Assembly (NCBI RefSeq): GCF_000243255.1 | Contig: NZ_CM001436.1 | Span: 1,576,957-1,640,956 of the forward strand | DNA length: 64,000 bases | Reading direction: 5' to 3' | Origin: Methanoplanus limicola DSM 2279 | GTDB taxonomy: Archaea > Halobacteriota > Methanomicrobia > Methanomicrobiales > Methanomicrobiaceae | In this document: one piece after another, positions 22,400-31,400 of the stretch | Layout: each line of letters opens with the position of its first letter | How positions within the stretch are numbered: position 1 is the first letter of the stretch | Translations under genes and position numbers: made by a program | Notes under the pieces: generated by a model | Database searches by the model: none | What the model saw: the letters and a program-made list of their open reading frames with translations, nothing else | What the model was told of the DNA's origin: nothing

Positions 22400-24166
22400 T
22401 CAGATCTTCTGTACCAGTCCTTCAAATCCGGCGTAGTTTACTGCAACCCCGTCATCAAGGTCAATTTCAATCATTGCCAGTGCCCTGTTGTTCAGGAGTT
22501 CGTCATATTCTTTTATTTCAGCAATCTGTTTATTTATCTTATCTATTCTCTTCTTATTGCCTGCTGAAGTATCTGAAAGCATTCCTCTCTCTGAAATCAG
22601 TTTTGATTCAAGTTCAAGGAGATAGTCTGTCCTCATCTTTGCCAGAGTGGATTTATCATATCTGTGCATGTAAATGAGGGCATTGAATCCCTGACTCTTT
22701 CCGGATGAGAACATCCAGTATATCGGCCTCTTTTTGTATCTTTTGAGATGGTCTCTGTAAAAGTCTTTGATGAAGTAATTCCGGATAACACTCTCAGATG
22801 ATGCTGATCCTGAACCGGAGCCATGAGCCTGATTAAGACTGCCCTTTCCGGACAGTCCTCCGGCAATGAAATCAAAATTCTGTGACAGATTTTCCGGTCC
22901 GAATGCAACTTTTAAGAATTCCTTAAACCTTGTCACAATGTCATCTGTGAAGTATTCATCATCCAGAACAGGGATGATATTGTCATCATCCGGCATGAAT
23001 GACGGCACAGGGACTTTTTCAAGATAATCCTTTATGGCCTCTCCCTGATTTGCAAGAATAAGGCCCGGCTTATCGACAGAATACCGCCCGAACATGCACC
23101 CGACTGCATATGATATGAGTTCCTTCATCGTATCAGCAAGCAGCAGTGCCTCAAGTTCTTCTTCAGACTTATCTCCTTTGTACCTGTAGTATGGATTGCA
23201 GGTTAACGTAATCTCAGACAGAGGAACATCCGGAGTCAGTTCATCCTCAAGACCATATGCCTCAATAAAAATCCTGTTATTCTCCTCCTCAAGTTTCTGC
23301 ATCTCATCAGTCATCTCCTGCCAGTGTGCACGAACCCGCGAATAAGATTCCTCAACAGTCAGACACTTAAATTCCGCTCTGAGCAAAGGCAAATTTTCAA
23401 AGTCCCATGACGTTTCATAGGAGTCCCAGTCGTTTTTTGCATAACAAATTAAGGATTGGGCATTTTCTTCAATTTTGCTATTTTCAATAAACGCTGATGG
23501 TAGAGAATTAAAGTTACCTGCTCCAAAACTAATTGTAGGATTTATAATTTTGATGATATGATTTGTGAATTTACAATTACCTAATACTAATATTTGCTCA
23601 ATTGTACATTTTAAGTCAGGAAATGCACACATGCCTTTAATATTGAAAGTAAAACCATTGGGGTAATATCTAAAAGCTGTACTACTTGAGGTTATTTCTG
23701 ACCAAGATACTGCTGGTTTGAAATATAATTTTTCAGAAGGTAAGTGGTTACCAATTCTTTTTAAAAGGTCTCTGCTTTTTTTATCATATGACAATAAATA
23801 TTCTTGGTTGCCTGACCATTTACGAAATTGCCCTCCTTTATTATGTGGAACCCACTTTTTTTTACTTCTAAATACCTCTTCTTTATTTAGTGCATTAAAA
23901 CAGATTGAATTTAAGGTGACTTCCCAAAAAAATCTCATGAATTTGTCATTATCCGAAGTCATCAGACCTACCCTTGTTGGAACGATATTCCCTAATGGTG
24001 GTTTTGCACAAAAAATATTTCTAATATTATTGCTCAAAGAGTATGCAATGGGACTCCCGGGAATTTTCCTGAAATCCTCGGCAGAGGCCCGGTAGAAGTT
24101 CGGGACAGGGTTGCTGGATCTGGATTTGGATTCCGATTCTGCTATTATTTTATTTTCAGATGTCAT
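22400..24166 (-). CDS. pglX: PglX C-terminal part: target recognition and C-terminal domain
   Basis: The second half of a split BREX methyltransferase, 588 aa. It opens with 24 linker residues and then NFYRASAEDFRKIPGSPIAY, the conserved boundary that follows the methyltransferase core in intact PglX. GLMTSDNDKFMRFFWEV, HNKGGQFRKWSG and SWSEITSSSTAFRYY are further PglX landmarks (about residues 65-170). No methyltransferase motifs are present. The ATG at 24166 has GGAG nine bases upstream, so it can be translated on its own. The part from about 23400 to 24050 is visibly more AT-rich than its flanks, as expected of an exchangeable target-recognition domain. It would need the N-terminal half to methylate DNA. 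Confidence 0.88.
   Translation of the reverse strand: MTSENKIIAESESKSRSSNPVPNFYRASAEDFRKIPGSPIAYSLSNNIRNIFCAKPPLGNIVPTRVGLMTSDNDKFMRFFWEVTLNSICFNALNKEEVFRSKKKWVPHNKGGQFRKWSGNQEYLLSYDKKSRDLLKRIGNHLPSEKLYFKPAVSWSEITSSSTAFRYYPNGFTFNIKGMCAFPDLKCTIEQILVLGNCKFTNHIIKIINPTISFGAGNFNSLPSAFIENSKIEENAQSLICYAKNDWDSYETSWDFENLPLLRAEFKCLTVEESYSRVRAHWQEMTDEMQKLEEENNRIFIEAYGLEDELTPDVPLSEITLTCNPYYRYKGDKSEEELEALLLADTMKELISYAVGCMFGRYSVDKPGLILANQGEAIKDYLEKVPVPSFMPDDDNIIPVLDDEYFTDDIVTRFKEFLKVAFGPENLSQNFDFIAGGLSGKGSLNQAHGSGSGSASSESVIRNYFIKDFYRDHLKRYKKRPIYWMFSSGKSQGFNALIYMHRYDKSTLAKMRTDYLLELESKLISERGMLSDTSAGNKKRIDKINKQIAEIKEYDELLNNRALAMIEIDLDDGVAVNYAGFEGLVQKI
24144..24151. repeat. 8-bp direct repeat at left seam of the pglX cassette
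   Basis: ATTATTTT (AAAATAAT in the coding sense), codons 6-8 of the pglX C-part (Lys-Ile-Ile). The same string occurs at 26595-26602 in the last codons of the pglX N-part, also as Lys-Ile-Ile and in the same codon phase. Confidence 0.65.
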
Positions 24167-24248
24167 GATTGATTTCTCCGGCTGGCTTTATTTTATTCAT
24201 ATTTCCTTTGATTCTTTTTTCCTTGGATTCACTTTTTTCTTTGCCTGG

Positions 24249-25592
24249 TTATTCTTCGTTTGGTCCGTTTTCGTTTAATCTATCCTCAATCATCCGGCGC
24301 TTTCTCAGAATTTCGGCTGCAAGCTCTTCTTCTGTCGGGAGATAGAGCATATATTTTGAGGCAAAGATCTGTTTTCTCTCGCTCAGGACTGAGTACCTGG
24401 CTACTGCATCGTTTTTGCCGGTGCAGAGAATAAGGCCGATTGTTGGGTTGTCATCTTCTGCTATGCAGAGATCGTCAAACATCCTCACATAACCGTCCAT
24501 CTGCCCGACATCCCTGTATGAGATATCTCCCATCTTGAGATCAATTAACAGGTAGCACTTCAGGATGCAGTTGTAAAAGACGAGATCGACATAGAGATCA
24601 GTATCATCAAACCTCATTCTCTTCTGTCTTCCGACAAATGCAAAACCTTTGCCAAGTTCCATTAAAAAAGACTGAAGGTGTGTAATGATTGCAGATTCCA
24701 GATGACTTTCACGGAGGTCCGGAGTTTCCGGCAGATCAAGAAATTCCAGGACATATGGATCTTTTAATGAATCTATGGCTATTGCTGTGGATATGGGCAT
24801 AACTTCTGAGCTAAGTGCTGAAGATGCTCTGGATTTTGCTGTTGATTTTGAGATTTCACAGCCGGAATTACGCATATCTTCCTGCATCTTTTCCGGATGC
24901 TGACTTTTCAGCATACGCTCGTAATATTGTGAGTGAATATGCCGTTCCAGTGTTCGCTTATCCCAGGTACACTCTGCGGCTTCCTGTTTATAGAAGAGTC
25001 GTGCTTCAGGTTTTTTTACCCGCATTAATGCCCGGTAATGCGACCATCCAAGTTGTGGATTAAAACCCACATTTGAAGTATTTTTTTCTGTTTTGTCCTT
25101 ATTTAATGGACTATCTGAATTCGCTACCCGTTGGGTAGCAAATTCATATGATTTAAATTTGTCGGTCCCATCATCTTCATCAGAATTACTAATTGAGGTT
25201 GTGGCAGAACTTTTGGAAGAAGATGCCAGGTTATTTTCATAATCATCATATTCCGGGTTATCCGGCATACGATCAGGATATGTCATATAGAACTGCCTGA
25301 ATAACCTGAGATTTGCTTTTGAAAATCCTTTTCCGTACTGTCTGTTCAGGTTGTCTGAAAGTTCTTCAAGTACCTGTCTGCCGTATTCGGCCCTCTCCTT
25401 TCCTTCCTGTACCTCTTCGACAATCTCCCTGCCGATAAACCAGTAACAAAGAACCATATTGGAATTGACGGCCCGGACTGTGTTTGTTCTTGCCTGCTCA
25501 ATTATGGAGGCAACACGGGAAAATAAAGTATTACTGCTGTTATTGTTCTCTTCAGAAGAGTTATCCCTGTTATTTCCTTCATACAAAGTCAT
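24249..25592 (-). CDS. DUF1016/YhcG-type PDDEXK nuclease
   Basis: A 447-aa protein of the YhcG family, a predicted PD-(D/E)XK nuclease often linked to restriction loci. The N-terminal helical domain (LFSRVASIIEQARTNTVRAV, GREIVEEVQEG) and GWSHYRALMRV plus YKQEAAECTWDKRTLERHI are family signatures. The nuclease core is seen as DLYVDLVFYN and YLLIDLKMGDIS at about 335-365, with QMDGYVRMFDD after it. Residues about 110-175 are an acidic/Ser-rich low-complexity insert (ASSSKSSATTSISNSDEDD) not expected in the family. Its ATG overlaps the upstream repeat gene by 14 bases. It is probably a restriction accessory. Confidence 0.88.
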   Translation of the reverse strand: MTLYEGNNRDNSSEENNNSSNTLFSRVASIIEQARTNTVRAVNSNMVLCYWFIGREIVEEVQEGKERAEYGRQVLEELSDNLNRQYGKGFSKANLRLFRQFYMTYPDRMPDNPEYDDYENNLASSSKSSATTSISNSDEDDGTDKFKSYEFATQRVANSDSPLNKDKTEKNTSNVGFNPQLGWSHYRALMRVKKPEARLFYKQEAAECTWDKRTLERHIHSQYYERMLKSQHPEKMQEDMRNSGCEISKSTAKSRASSALSSEVMPISTAIAIDSLKDPYVLEFLDLPETPDLRESHLESAIITHLQSFLMELGKGFAFVGRQKRMRFDDTDLYVDLVFYNCILKCYLLIDLKMGDISYRDVGQMDGYVRMFDDLCIAEDDNPTIGLILCTGKNDAVARYSVLSERKQIFASKYMLYLPTEEELAAEILRKRRMIEDRLNENGPNEE

Positions 25593-26208
25593 TTGATCTT
25601 ATCCCCTGTTTCTTCAGGTAATCATACATAAATGTAGGGCGGTGGTTCAGTCCAGGACAGCCCATTGCATCTTTAACGCTCGGTGATTTTTCCCTGAGGC
25701 AGATCATAAGCCTTCTTACTTGTTCGGTTACTTGTTCGGTTACTTGTTCGGTTACTTGTTCGGTTACTTGTTCGGTTACTTGTTCGGTTACTTGTTCGGT
25801 TACTTGTTCGGTTACTTGTTCGGTTACTTGTTCGGTTACTTGTTCGGTTACTTGTTCGGTTACTTGTTCGGTTACTTGTTCTTGTGACTCTGGCTGTGAC
25901 TCTGGCCGTAACTCTGGCTGTGTCATCTCAACAAAACCACCTTTTATTGCCGGTTTCAGATAATCGTACATAAATGTAGGGCGGTGGTTCAGTCCAGGAC
26001 AGTCCATTGCATCTTTTACACTCAGAGGTTTTTCATCAAGGCAGATCATAAGCCTTCTTACTTGTTCGGTAACCGAGTCGGTGACTGGGTCGGTAACCGA
26101 GTCGGTGACTGGGTCGGTGACTGGGTCGGTGACTGGGTCGGTGACTGGGTCGGTAACTGGGTCGAAATTAGTTTTGTATTGTCCAAATGTCTGGTTATAG
26201 GGTTTCAT
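25579..26208 (-). CDS. Winged-helix protein with two modules and VTDP/VTEQ repeat arrays
   Basis: A 209-aa protein made of two similar halves. Each is a tetrapeptide array (about 9 units of VTDP/VTDS near residues 17-50; 13-14 units of VTEQ near 108-162) followed by VRRLMICLxEKxxSVKDAM and CPGLNHRPTFMYDYLK. The second element resembles the winged-helix found at the C-terminus of Fic-type and related regulators. The second module is cut short after YDYLKK by the overlap with the nuclease gene. Its ATG overlaps the truncated rhuM stop (ATGA). Because the unit is 12 bases, copy-number change would alter spacer length without breaking the frame. It may be a regulator of the cassette. Confidence 0.7.
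   Translation of the reverse strand: MKPYNQTFGQYKTNFDPVTDPVTDPVTDPVTDPVTDSVTDPVTDSVTEQVRRLMICLDEKPLSVKDAMDCPGLNHRPTFMYDYLKPAIKGGFVEMTQPELRPESQPESQEQVTEQVTEQVTEQVTEQVTEQVTEQVTEQVTEQVTEQVTEQVTEQVTEQVTEQVRRLMICLREKSPSVKDAMGCPGLNHRPTFMYDYLKKQGIRSNDFV
25626..26069. repeat. Direct duplication of a ~100-bp winged-helix coding module
   Basis: The segment 25626-25727 recurs at 25968-26069, offset 342 bases, with long identical runs (for example ACATAAATGTAGGGCGGTGG, and AGATCATAAGCCTTCTTACT). Differences are few and mostly in the middle. This shows a recent tandem duplication inside the gene at 25579-26208. Confidence 0.85.
25716..25881. repeat. 12-bp minisatellite, 13 identical units plus a partial one
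   Basis: Plus-strand unit TTACTTGTTCGG repeated without change from 25716 to 25871, then a partial unit to 25881. It encodes the VTEQ array on the minus strand. The perfect identity of 13 units points to recent expansion by slippage or unequal exchange. Confidence 0.95.
26058..26164. repeat. Second 12-bp minisatellite, about 9 diverged units
   Basis: Units of the types TTACTTGTTCGG, TAACCGAGTCGG and TGACTGGGTCGG run from 26058 to 26164, encoding VTEQ, VTDS and VTDP. The first unit equals the unit of the other array, so both arrays share an origin; this one carries more substitutions and is presumably older. Confidence 0.9.
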
Positions 26209-26510
26209 TCTTCCGGCAGTTTTGTCTCTTTCAGCATCCGGTCAGAGTCACTCTCATACAGCCTGTCCTGAACTATTCGGAATTTCCTAATAGTTGCCTC
26301 ATGTTTCAGTTCCCCGCTCCGGTAGATATTTTTCAGGTGTTTATTTATTGTCGGAGTTGTCACATCAAAGAGTACAGCCATCATCTTCTGGCTGAGCCAT
26401 ATTGTTTCATCCTCATACCTGACCTCAATCGATTCTTCGCCACTCTCTGAAGTGAAGATCAGAAATTCGGCTTTGCTGTTTCTGATCGGTTTTCTGTCAG
26501 TATTGCTCAT
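26205..26510 (-). pseudogene. Truncated RhuM-family gene
   Basis: Encodes 101 aa. Residues 15-80 match the N-terminal part of the RhuM family (virulence RhuM, usually about 330 aa): EEDESIEVRY-like start, ETIWLSQKMMAVLFDVTT and INKHLKNIYRSGEL. The conserved continuation after RIVQ is missing and the sequence runs into YESDSDRMLKETKLPEE and a stop that overlaps the next start. Only the N-terminal DNA-binding-like domain would be made. It may be a decayed remnant, or a trimmed regulator kept for its helix-turn-helix. The start has GAGCAATATG-type weak context. Confidence 0.7.
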
Positions 26511-26590
26511 ATTTCTGCCCCATATAATTCCGGGTGACAGAATCGGAGTTTGCAGAATGATTCCTGATAAGTCATAAGATCACCATATCT

Positions 26591-28426
26591 CTAAATTATT
26601 TTCCCGGACTGAACAACTGCCTCACGAAGAGATCTTTTTTTCTCGTCTTCATTTCTGCCATCAACAAGCCGTATGTATGCACCTTTATAATCCGGCTTAT
26701 GATTATTCTCAATGACAAATGCAGTTGTTGAAACTACTTCTCCGCCAATACTGTCAAAAGCTCTCGGACCGAGATGCGCCATAGTAAGGATAGTTTCATT
26801 GTCTAAAATTCTGTCCCGCAGTTTTTCATATGACGATAAAAACATCCAGCTCTGCATGGTAATCATAGCAATAAGCCCTTTCTTCACGGAGAGATCAAGA
26901 TTCCGTTCAATAAACATGGCAAAGAGATCTGATTTGCTCTCCGGATAATTGTCCTTTGCAAACTTTTTTAGGTCGCTATTCATGCCCTTATTGCCCATAT
27001 ATGGCGGATTGGCAACAACCACATGATACTTCCGGCTCAGATAATCAGCCTGCTCAAGTGCTCTTTTGACCTTTTTATGGGTGGCAAACAGAGTAAGAGA
27101 GGATGAGAGATTCTTCTCCTTAAGCATCCGGAGTGTTTCAGAGGGATCTGTTCCCGTTGCAGCCGGGCGGATGAGTGATCCGAAATTGTCAGTCTCCTTA
27201 AACTGAAGAAGAGTCTCTTTTAGTCCGGTGGAGAAGAGATTGTTTCCCACTGAAGCCATATAATCTTTAAGCTCTTCATCATCAAACTCAATATTTTCAA
27301 GGACACAGATATTTGGCTGAACCGGGCTGTCAAAGAACTTCTTATTCCTCTTCCTTGCCTTCATAACCAGGGCAAAAGCCGCAAGAGAACCTGCACGCCC
27401 GTCAATCTCAATGCCATAGAGATTATTCTTCAGGATAATCTCCGGAATTTCAGACTCTGAGTAACCCTCCTCCTCATATATGGAGCAGAGAAGATCAAAG
27501 GCATACACCAGCATATGCCCCGAACCACAGGCCGGATCACAGACCTTAATCTCCTCCGGAGAAAAGATCCGGAGAAAATCCTTCTCCTTCTCCTCCGGAA
27601 TAATATAATACTCCATCTCTTCACAAAGCCCTGAATCCGGACGGTTAAGCATCCAGAGGCGGCCAAGCGAATTCTCAACCAGGTACTGCACAATCCACTT
27701 CGGAGTAAAAAGCTGTGTCACAGCCGGAATCTGATTCGGTGCATAAGCCTTCTTCGCCTTCATCAGCTCATCCTTCTTATCAGCAATATAATCCTGATAA
27801 ATCCAGCCGATGATCTCAGCCTCCCTCCAGTCATCCTCACTGATGATATCATTCAGGCAGCCAAGCAGGGAATCGGTATGAAGCAGCCTTTCAGGAAACA
27901 GAAGCTCAGAATAATCCTCAATATTCTCAAACATAAAGGGCATTGTAATATGCAGGTAATTACACAGCCTCATTATCAGATACCTGTATAACTCCTCATC
28001 CTCACCTTCAGACTTCAGATCCAGCACATAATCCCGGTCAAGGTGCAGAAATTTAAGATTGAGGGCCTTCGTTAAAATTTCCGGTTCATTCCTCCCCTCA
28101 TCCTTTGAAGAAAAAACCCTGACAGGCATATACCCGTTCGCCTCCATAAACCGGATGGCAACAAAACGGTTAAACCAGATATAAGTGATCTCCTCAATAA
28201 CCTGCATATAGCCCTTCTGCCTGATCTCCCTGACTAAAACTTCCCTCTGCTTTTTAATCTTTACACTGAAGATCTTCCCGCCGATTATAACCGAATCCTC
28301 AAACTCCCTCTCAACCTCTAACGTCTCACCCGGAAAAATGCCAAAATGGGCGGCACGCTTCTTAGTCTCCTCTAAAAGACTATTCCGGAGTGTTCCGGAA
28401 AATGCCAGTACCTTAGCTTTATCCAT
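26591..28426 (-). CDS. pglX: PglX N-terminal part: BREX adenine-specific DNA methyltransferase
   Basis: The catalytic half of a split BREX methyltransferase, 611 aa. Motif I is CDPACGSGHM (DPACGSG at 297-303) and motif IV is VVANPPYMG (NPPY at 473-476), so it is an N6-adenine methyltransferase with an intact active site. The N-terminal 230 residues hold the helical PglX leader, with FTPKWIVQYLVENSLG just before the core. It ends REAVVQSGKII and stops with TAG at the linker that in intact PglX leads into the target-recognition domain. It starts 2 bases after brxC. It would have to pair with the product of 22400-24166, like HsdM with HsdS. Confidence 0.9.
   Translation of the reverse strand: MDKAKVLAFSGTLRNSLLEETKKRAAHFGIFPGETLEVEREFEDSVIIGGKIFSVKIKKQREVLVREIRQKGYMQVIEEITYIWFNRFVAIRFMEANGYMPVRVFSSKDEGRNEPEILTKALNLKFLHLDRDYVLDLKSEGEDEELYRYLIMRLCNYLHITMPFMFENIEDYSELLFPERLLHTDSLLGCLNDIISEDDWREAEIIGWIYQDYIADKKDELMKAKKAYAPNQIPAVTQLFTPKWIVQYLVENSLGRLWMLNRPDSGLCEEMEYYIIPEEKEKDFLRIFSPEEIKVCDPACGSGHMLVYAFDLLCSIYEEEGYSESEIPEIILKNNLYGIEIDGRAGSLAAFALVMKARKRNKKFFDSPVQPNICVLENIEFDDEELKDYMASVGNNLFSTGLKETLLQFKETDNFGSLIRPAATGTDPSETLRMLKEKNLSSSLTLFATHKKVKRALEQADYLSRKYHVVVANPPYMGNKGMNSDLKKFAKDNYPESKSDLFAMFIERNLDLSVKKGLIAMITMQSWMFLSSYEKLRDRILDNETILTMAHLGPRAFDSIGGEVVSTTAFVIENNHKPDYKGAYIRLVDGRNEDEKKRSLREAVVQSGKII
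26595..26602. repeat. 8-bp direct repeat at right seam of the pglX cassette
   Basis: ATTATTTT, identical to 24144-24151. It covers the Lys-Ile-Ile codons just before the TAG stop of the pglX N-part. Confidence 0.65.
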
Positions 28427-28428
28427 GC

Positions 28429-31400
28429 TCAGATCACCTGAATGCTGTTCTTCTTCAGAATTTCCTTTAACTTACTCCGGACAGCAGAGAGATAATCTTC
28501 AAGGTCACCCTCAGTCTCAATTATCTTCTCAGTCCTGAAAACTGAAGTCTTATTAATGATCTCAACATCTCTCTTCTCAGACTCATATGTGAAATCCTCC
28601 TGCACAGATTTCAGACTCTTCCTCTTCTCCTCAGTCTCCCTGAAAGCCTTTTTATACAGTTCTGCAAGCCTTCCGGTTTCAAGCTTAATCAGAGAGCAGT
28701 CATCTGATCCCTCAACCTTATTCTGTGAATAAGAGAAGGCATCATTTACCGGATTACTGCCGCGGTCCGGATAATCCTCATATGTAAACTCCCCGTTCAG
28801 CTTACTCTTATAGGATTCAAGCTCTTCCCTGAATTCCTCTTTCAGATTCTCAACCGATTCAGCAAGCGATGATTCAATCCGGGCCTCAAGACCTGAAAGC
28901 CTCTTTATCTCCGGATAAGGCTCATCGAGAGATAATATCCTCTCCGTCTCTGAGAGGCTTCTTCTGGCATCCTCATCCAGAAACTGCTCATTCCTCCGGT
29001 AATTTTCATACTTCCCAAGAATTCTCCCGAATATTTCTGACTGCTTCCCCTCAAAAAACCGGATGACAGGCCCTGCTCTGCTATGCAGCTCCTCAATCTC
29101 ACCCATCTCATCAGAAACTTTTCGCAGAAAGGTCTGCGGATCAGACACCCCGGAAAGTGAAGATAACAGATTGTTATAATCCTCAATCGCCTTTCTGCCC
29201 GGATATCTCTCTTCCACAGAATATTTCCCCATTATCTGTGACAACAGCCCCCTCTGCTCATCAAAGATCTCCTTTGCGGATTCAAAGAGATCATTTTCCT
29301 TATCCGAAACCACAGCTTTATCAAAGACATCCATCAGAACAGATTTAACATTGCTGACAGTCTCAGCTCCGGTCTTCTTCCGGATTTCCAGAATCACTTT
29401 GTCAGAGTACTCTTTTCTTGCAAGATATTTTGTCATCTCCGCAGTATCGGATGCGAGATATCTCTTCTGATGCCTCAGTTTGATATCCTCACTCATGAAA
29501 AGCACTGCAAGAAGTCCGGAGACAGTCATACTGCTCCAGCCGTACGGCTTTTTCATGAAATATTCCTTCAACTCACTCAGAAGGACAGAATTTTTCTTCT
29601 CATACTTTACGGCAATATAATTCAGCACCTCTTCAAGGGCAAGTTTATTTGTATCTGACCTCCCTGCACCGTACCGCTCAAGGTCATCAGACCGGAGAAG
29701 ACTGAGGATTTCGTTCTCAGACTCAAAATTCCGTGTGACATAATCCGACTTGCTGTACACATTCTCAACAAGCTTCTCATAACCCTCTTTAATCATCTCC
29801 TTAGGATTTTTGGATTCAATGGTGGTTACTTCCCTGCCGTCAATAAAGATTCGTGACTCTCTCACACCGTCAGATATCCCGGTAAGAGACAGCTCTTTAA
29901 GTCTCTCTGCCTCGCGCCTCTTTGCAAAGAGAATCTCCTGAATCTGTTCGTCATCCCTGGTGGAGCTGCTCTGCTTTAAGTATTTCTGAATCTGAAGGTA
30001 ACTTTCAATATGTGATATAAATCTGCTATCTTCCGGAAAAACAAAGAGCAGAGTATCCTTTGAATCAATATTGCTTAAATTTGAACCGTCAAGCGTATGC
30101 TGTCCGCTGCCCCTTGAAATTTCATCAGAGAGCGGAGTTAAGAATTTAACAGTCAGATCAGCCCCGGAAATATTTTTGACAATATCGTCCACAGTCCTGC
30201 TGAATTTATAATCGCCAATGGCTTTTGGGCATATATTTCCGGAACTGAAAATCTCTTCATAAATCTCATTGGTAATCTTGCGTTCCTCAATATGCACATC
30301 CTTTATCTCACGGCTTATCTCCTGCTCTTCATTTGTCAGAAAATGGAAAGTATCCCCGGATTTGCTTATCAGGGTCTCTCTTTCAAGCCGGTTGAGGGAC
30401 TGCGCAACCTTCTCCCTCAGCTCTAATTTATCCTCATCAATATCTGTGAGTGAGAGCACCACTATATTGTCCAGATTCGGCTGCAATTCCTTAACATGCC
30501 GGATCATAAAGAGGGTCTTGATTATCCGGCAGTCAAACTCCTCAAGATTATCGTTCTCATCCGCCTGCCTGACCGTTTTTATAATAATCGGATCAAGAAA
30601 ACTCTCTATGGTATCATAGAATGAATAAAAAGGAATCAGCGTTCCGACAGAATTGCTGCCGTATTTCTCAGCCGATTCTTTGTATGCGTTGAGCATTGAG
30701 CGCTCGCCCTTTGCAAGATGCTTGCCGGTAAAACCGGTGGTGCGTATCTTTTCAAATACCTTCTGCAGGACGCTGAACTGGTAGGGGACAAACGGGTACA
30801 CTGAAATGAAGTCTTCTGCCTGCCTGTAATTTTTCATCTCAGCACTGCCCTGCGAGAAGGAGATCAGGTTTTTCAGGATTATCTTCTTCTCTTCATAATA
30901 CAGGGAGAGCATCTCCTCATCTCCGGCCTTCTTCTTCAGAATCCTCTTCTTAATCACTTCATCGACATTTGCACTGGACAGGCTGAGCCGGGTATCAAAA
31001 CGGGCCTGAATTTTTGAAAAGTCCTGCTTTTTGTCATTATCCTTTACTCTTTTAATAGTGGCTTCAATATTTACCTGGGATGTGACAATTATCCAGGCAC
31101 GCCCTTTTAATATTGTTCCGAATTCCTCAGCAACGGACTGAAGATTGAGCATAAGCTGGCTGTCATCTCCGATATACTGCCCGATTTCATCAATGAGAAA
31201 TATTATCTTATGATCTCTTCCTTTTGATTTACAGTATCTCTCAATATCCTTTGCAAAAGATTCCGGAGTAATCCTGTAATTCTGCCCGTCAGATTCAAAC
31301 ATTCTCTCACAGGCTTCCCTGCTCTGAAAACCGCAGTTTGTGAGTGCCTCAATAATATCGTCCTGTTCAAAGGCGTAACTTTTCCGTATCTCTTCCCAGC

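Larger units (their letters stand above)
24152..26602. other. Cassette interrupting pglX (truncated rhuM, repeat gene, DUF1016 nuclease)
   Basis: A 2,451-base segment (one 8-bp repeat plus insert) between the two halves of pglX. It contains three overlapping or closely spaced genes on the same strand as BREX and no recombinase or transposase. Removing it with one repeat copy leaves a continuous frame through the join, with about 611 + 580 codons. RhuM and DUF1016 genes are known from the same position between hsdM and hsdS in type I restriction loci, which makes this an analogous accessory insertion. Confidence 0.7.

Noticed and set aside
25716-26164. Short regular repeats that might suggest a CRISPR array
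   Set aside because: Units are 12 bases, contiguous without spacers and coding in frame; there is no cas gene nearby. They are minisatellites.
25984-26271. Plus-strand frame of 95 codons with VGDWVGNRVGDW repeats
   Set aside because: Antisense reading of the 12-bp repeat array; the minus-strand frame has recognisable winged-helix modules and coupled starts.
22400-28426. Reading the two pglX parts as two independent methyltransferases
   Set aside because: Only the 611-aa part has methyltransferase motifs; the 588-aa part begins exactly at the conserved target-recognition boundary.
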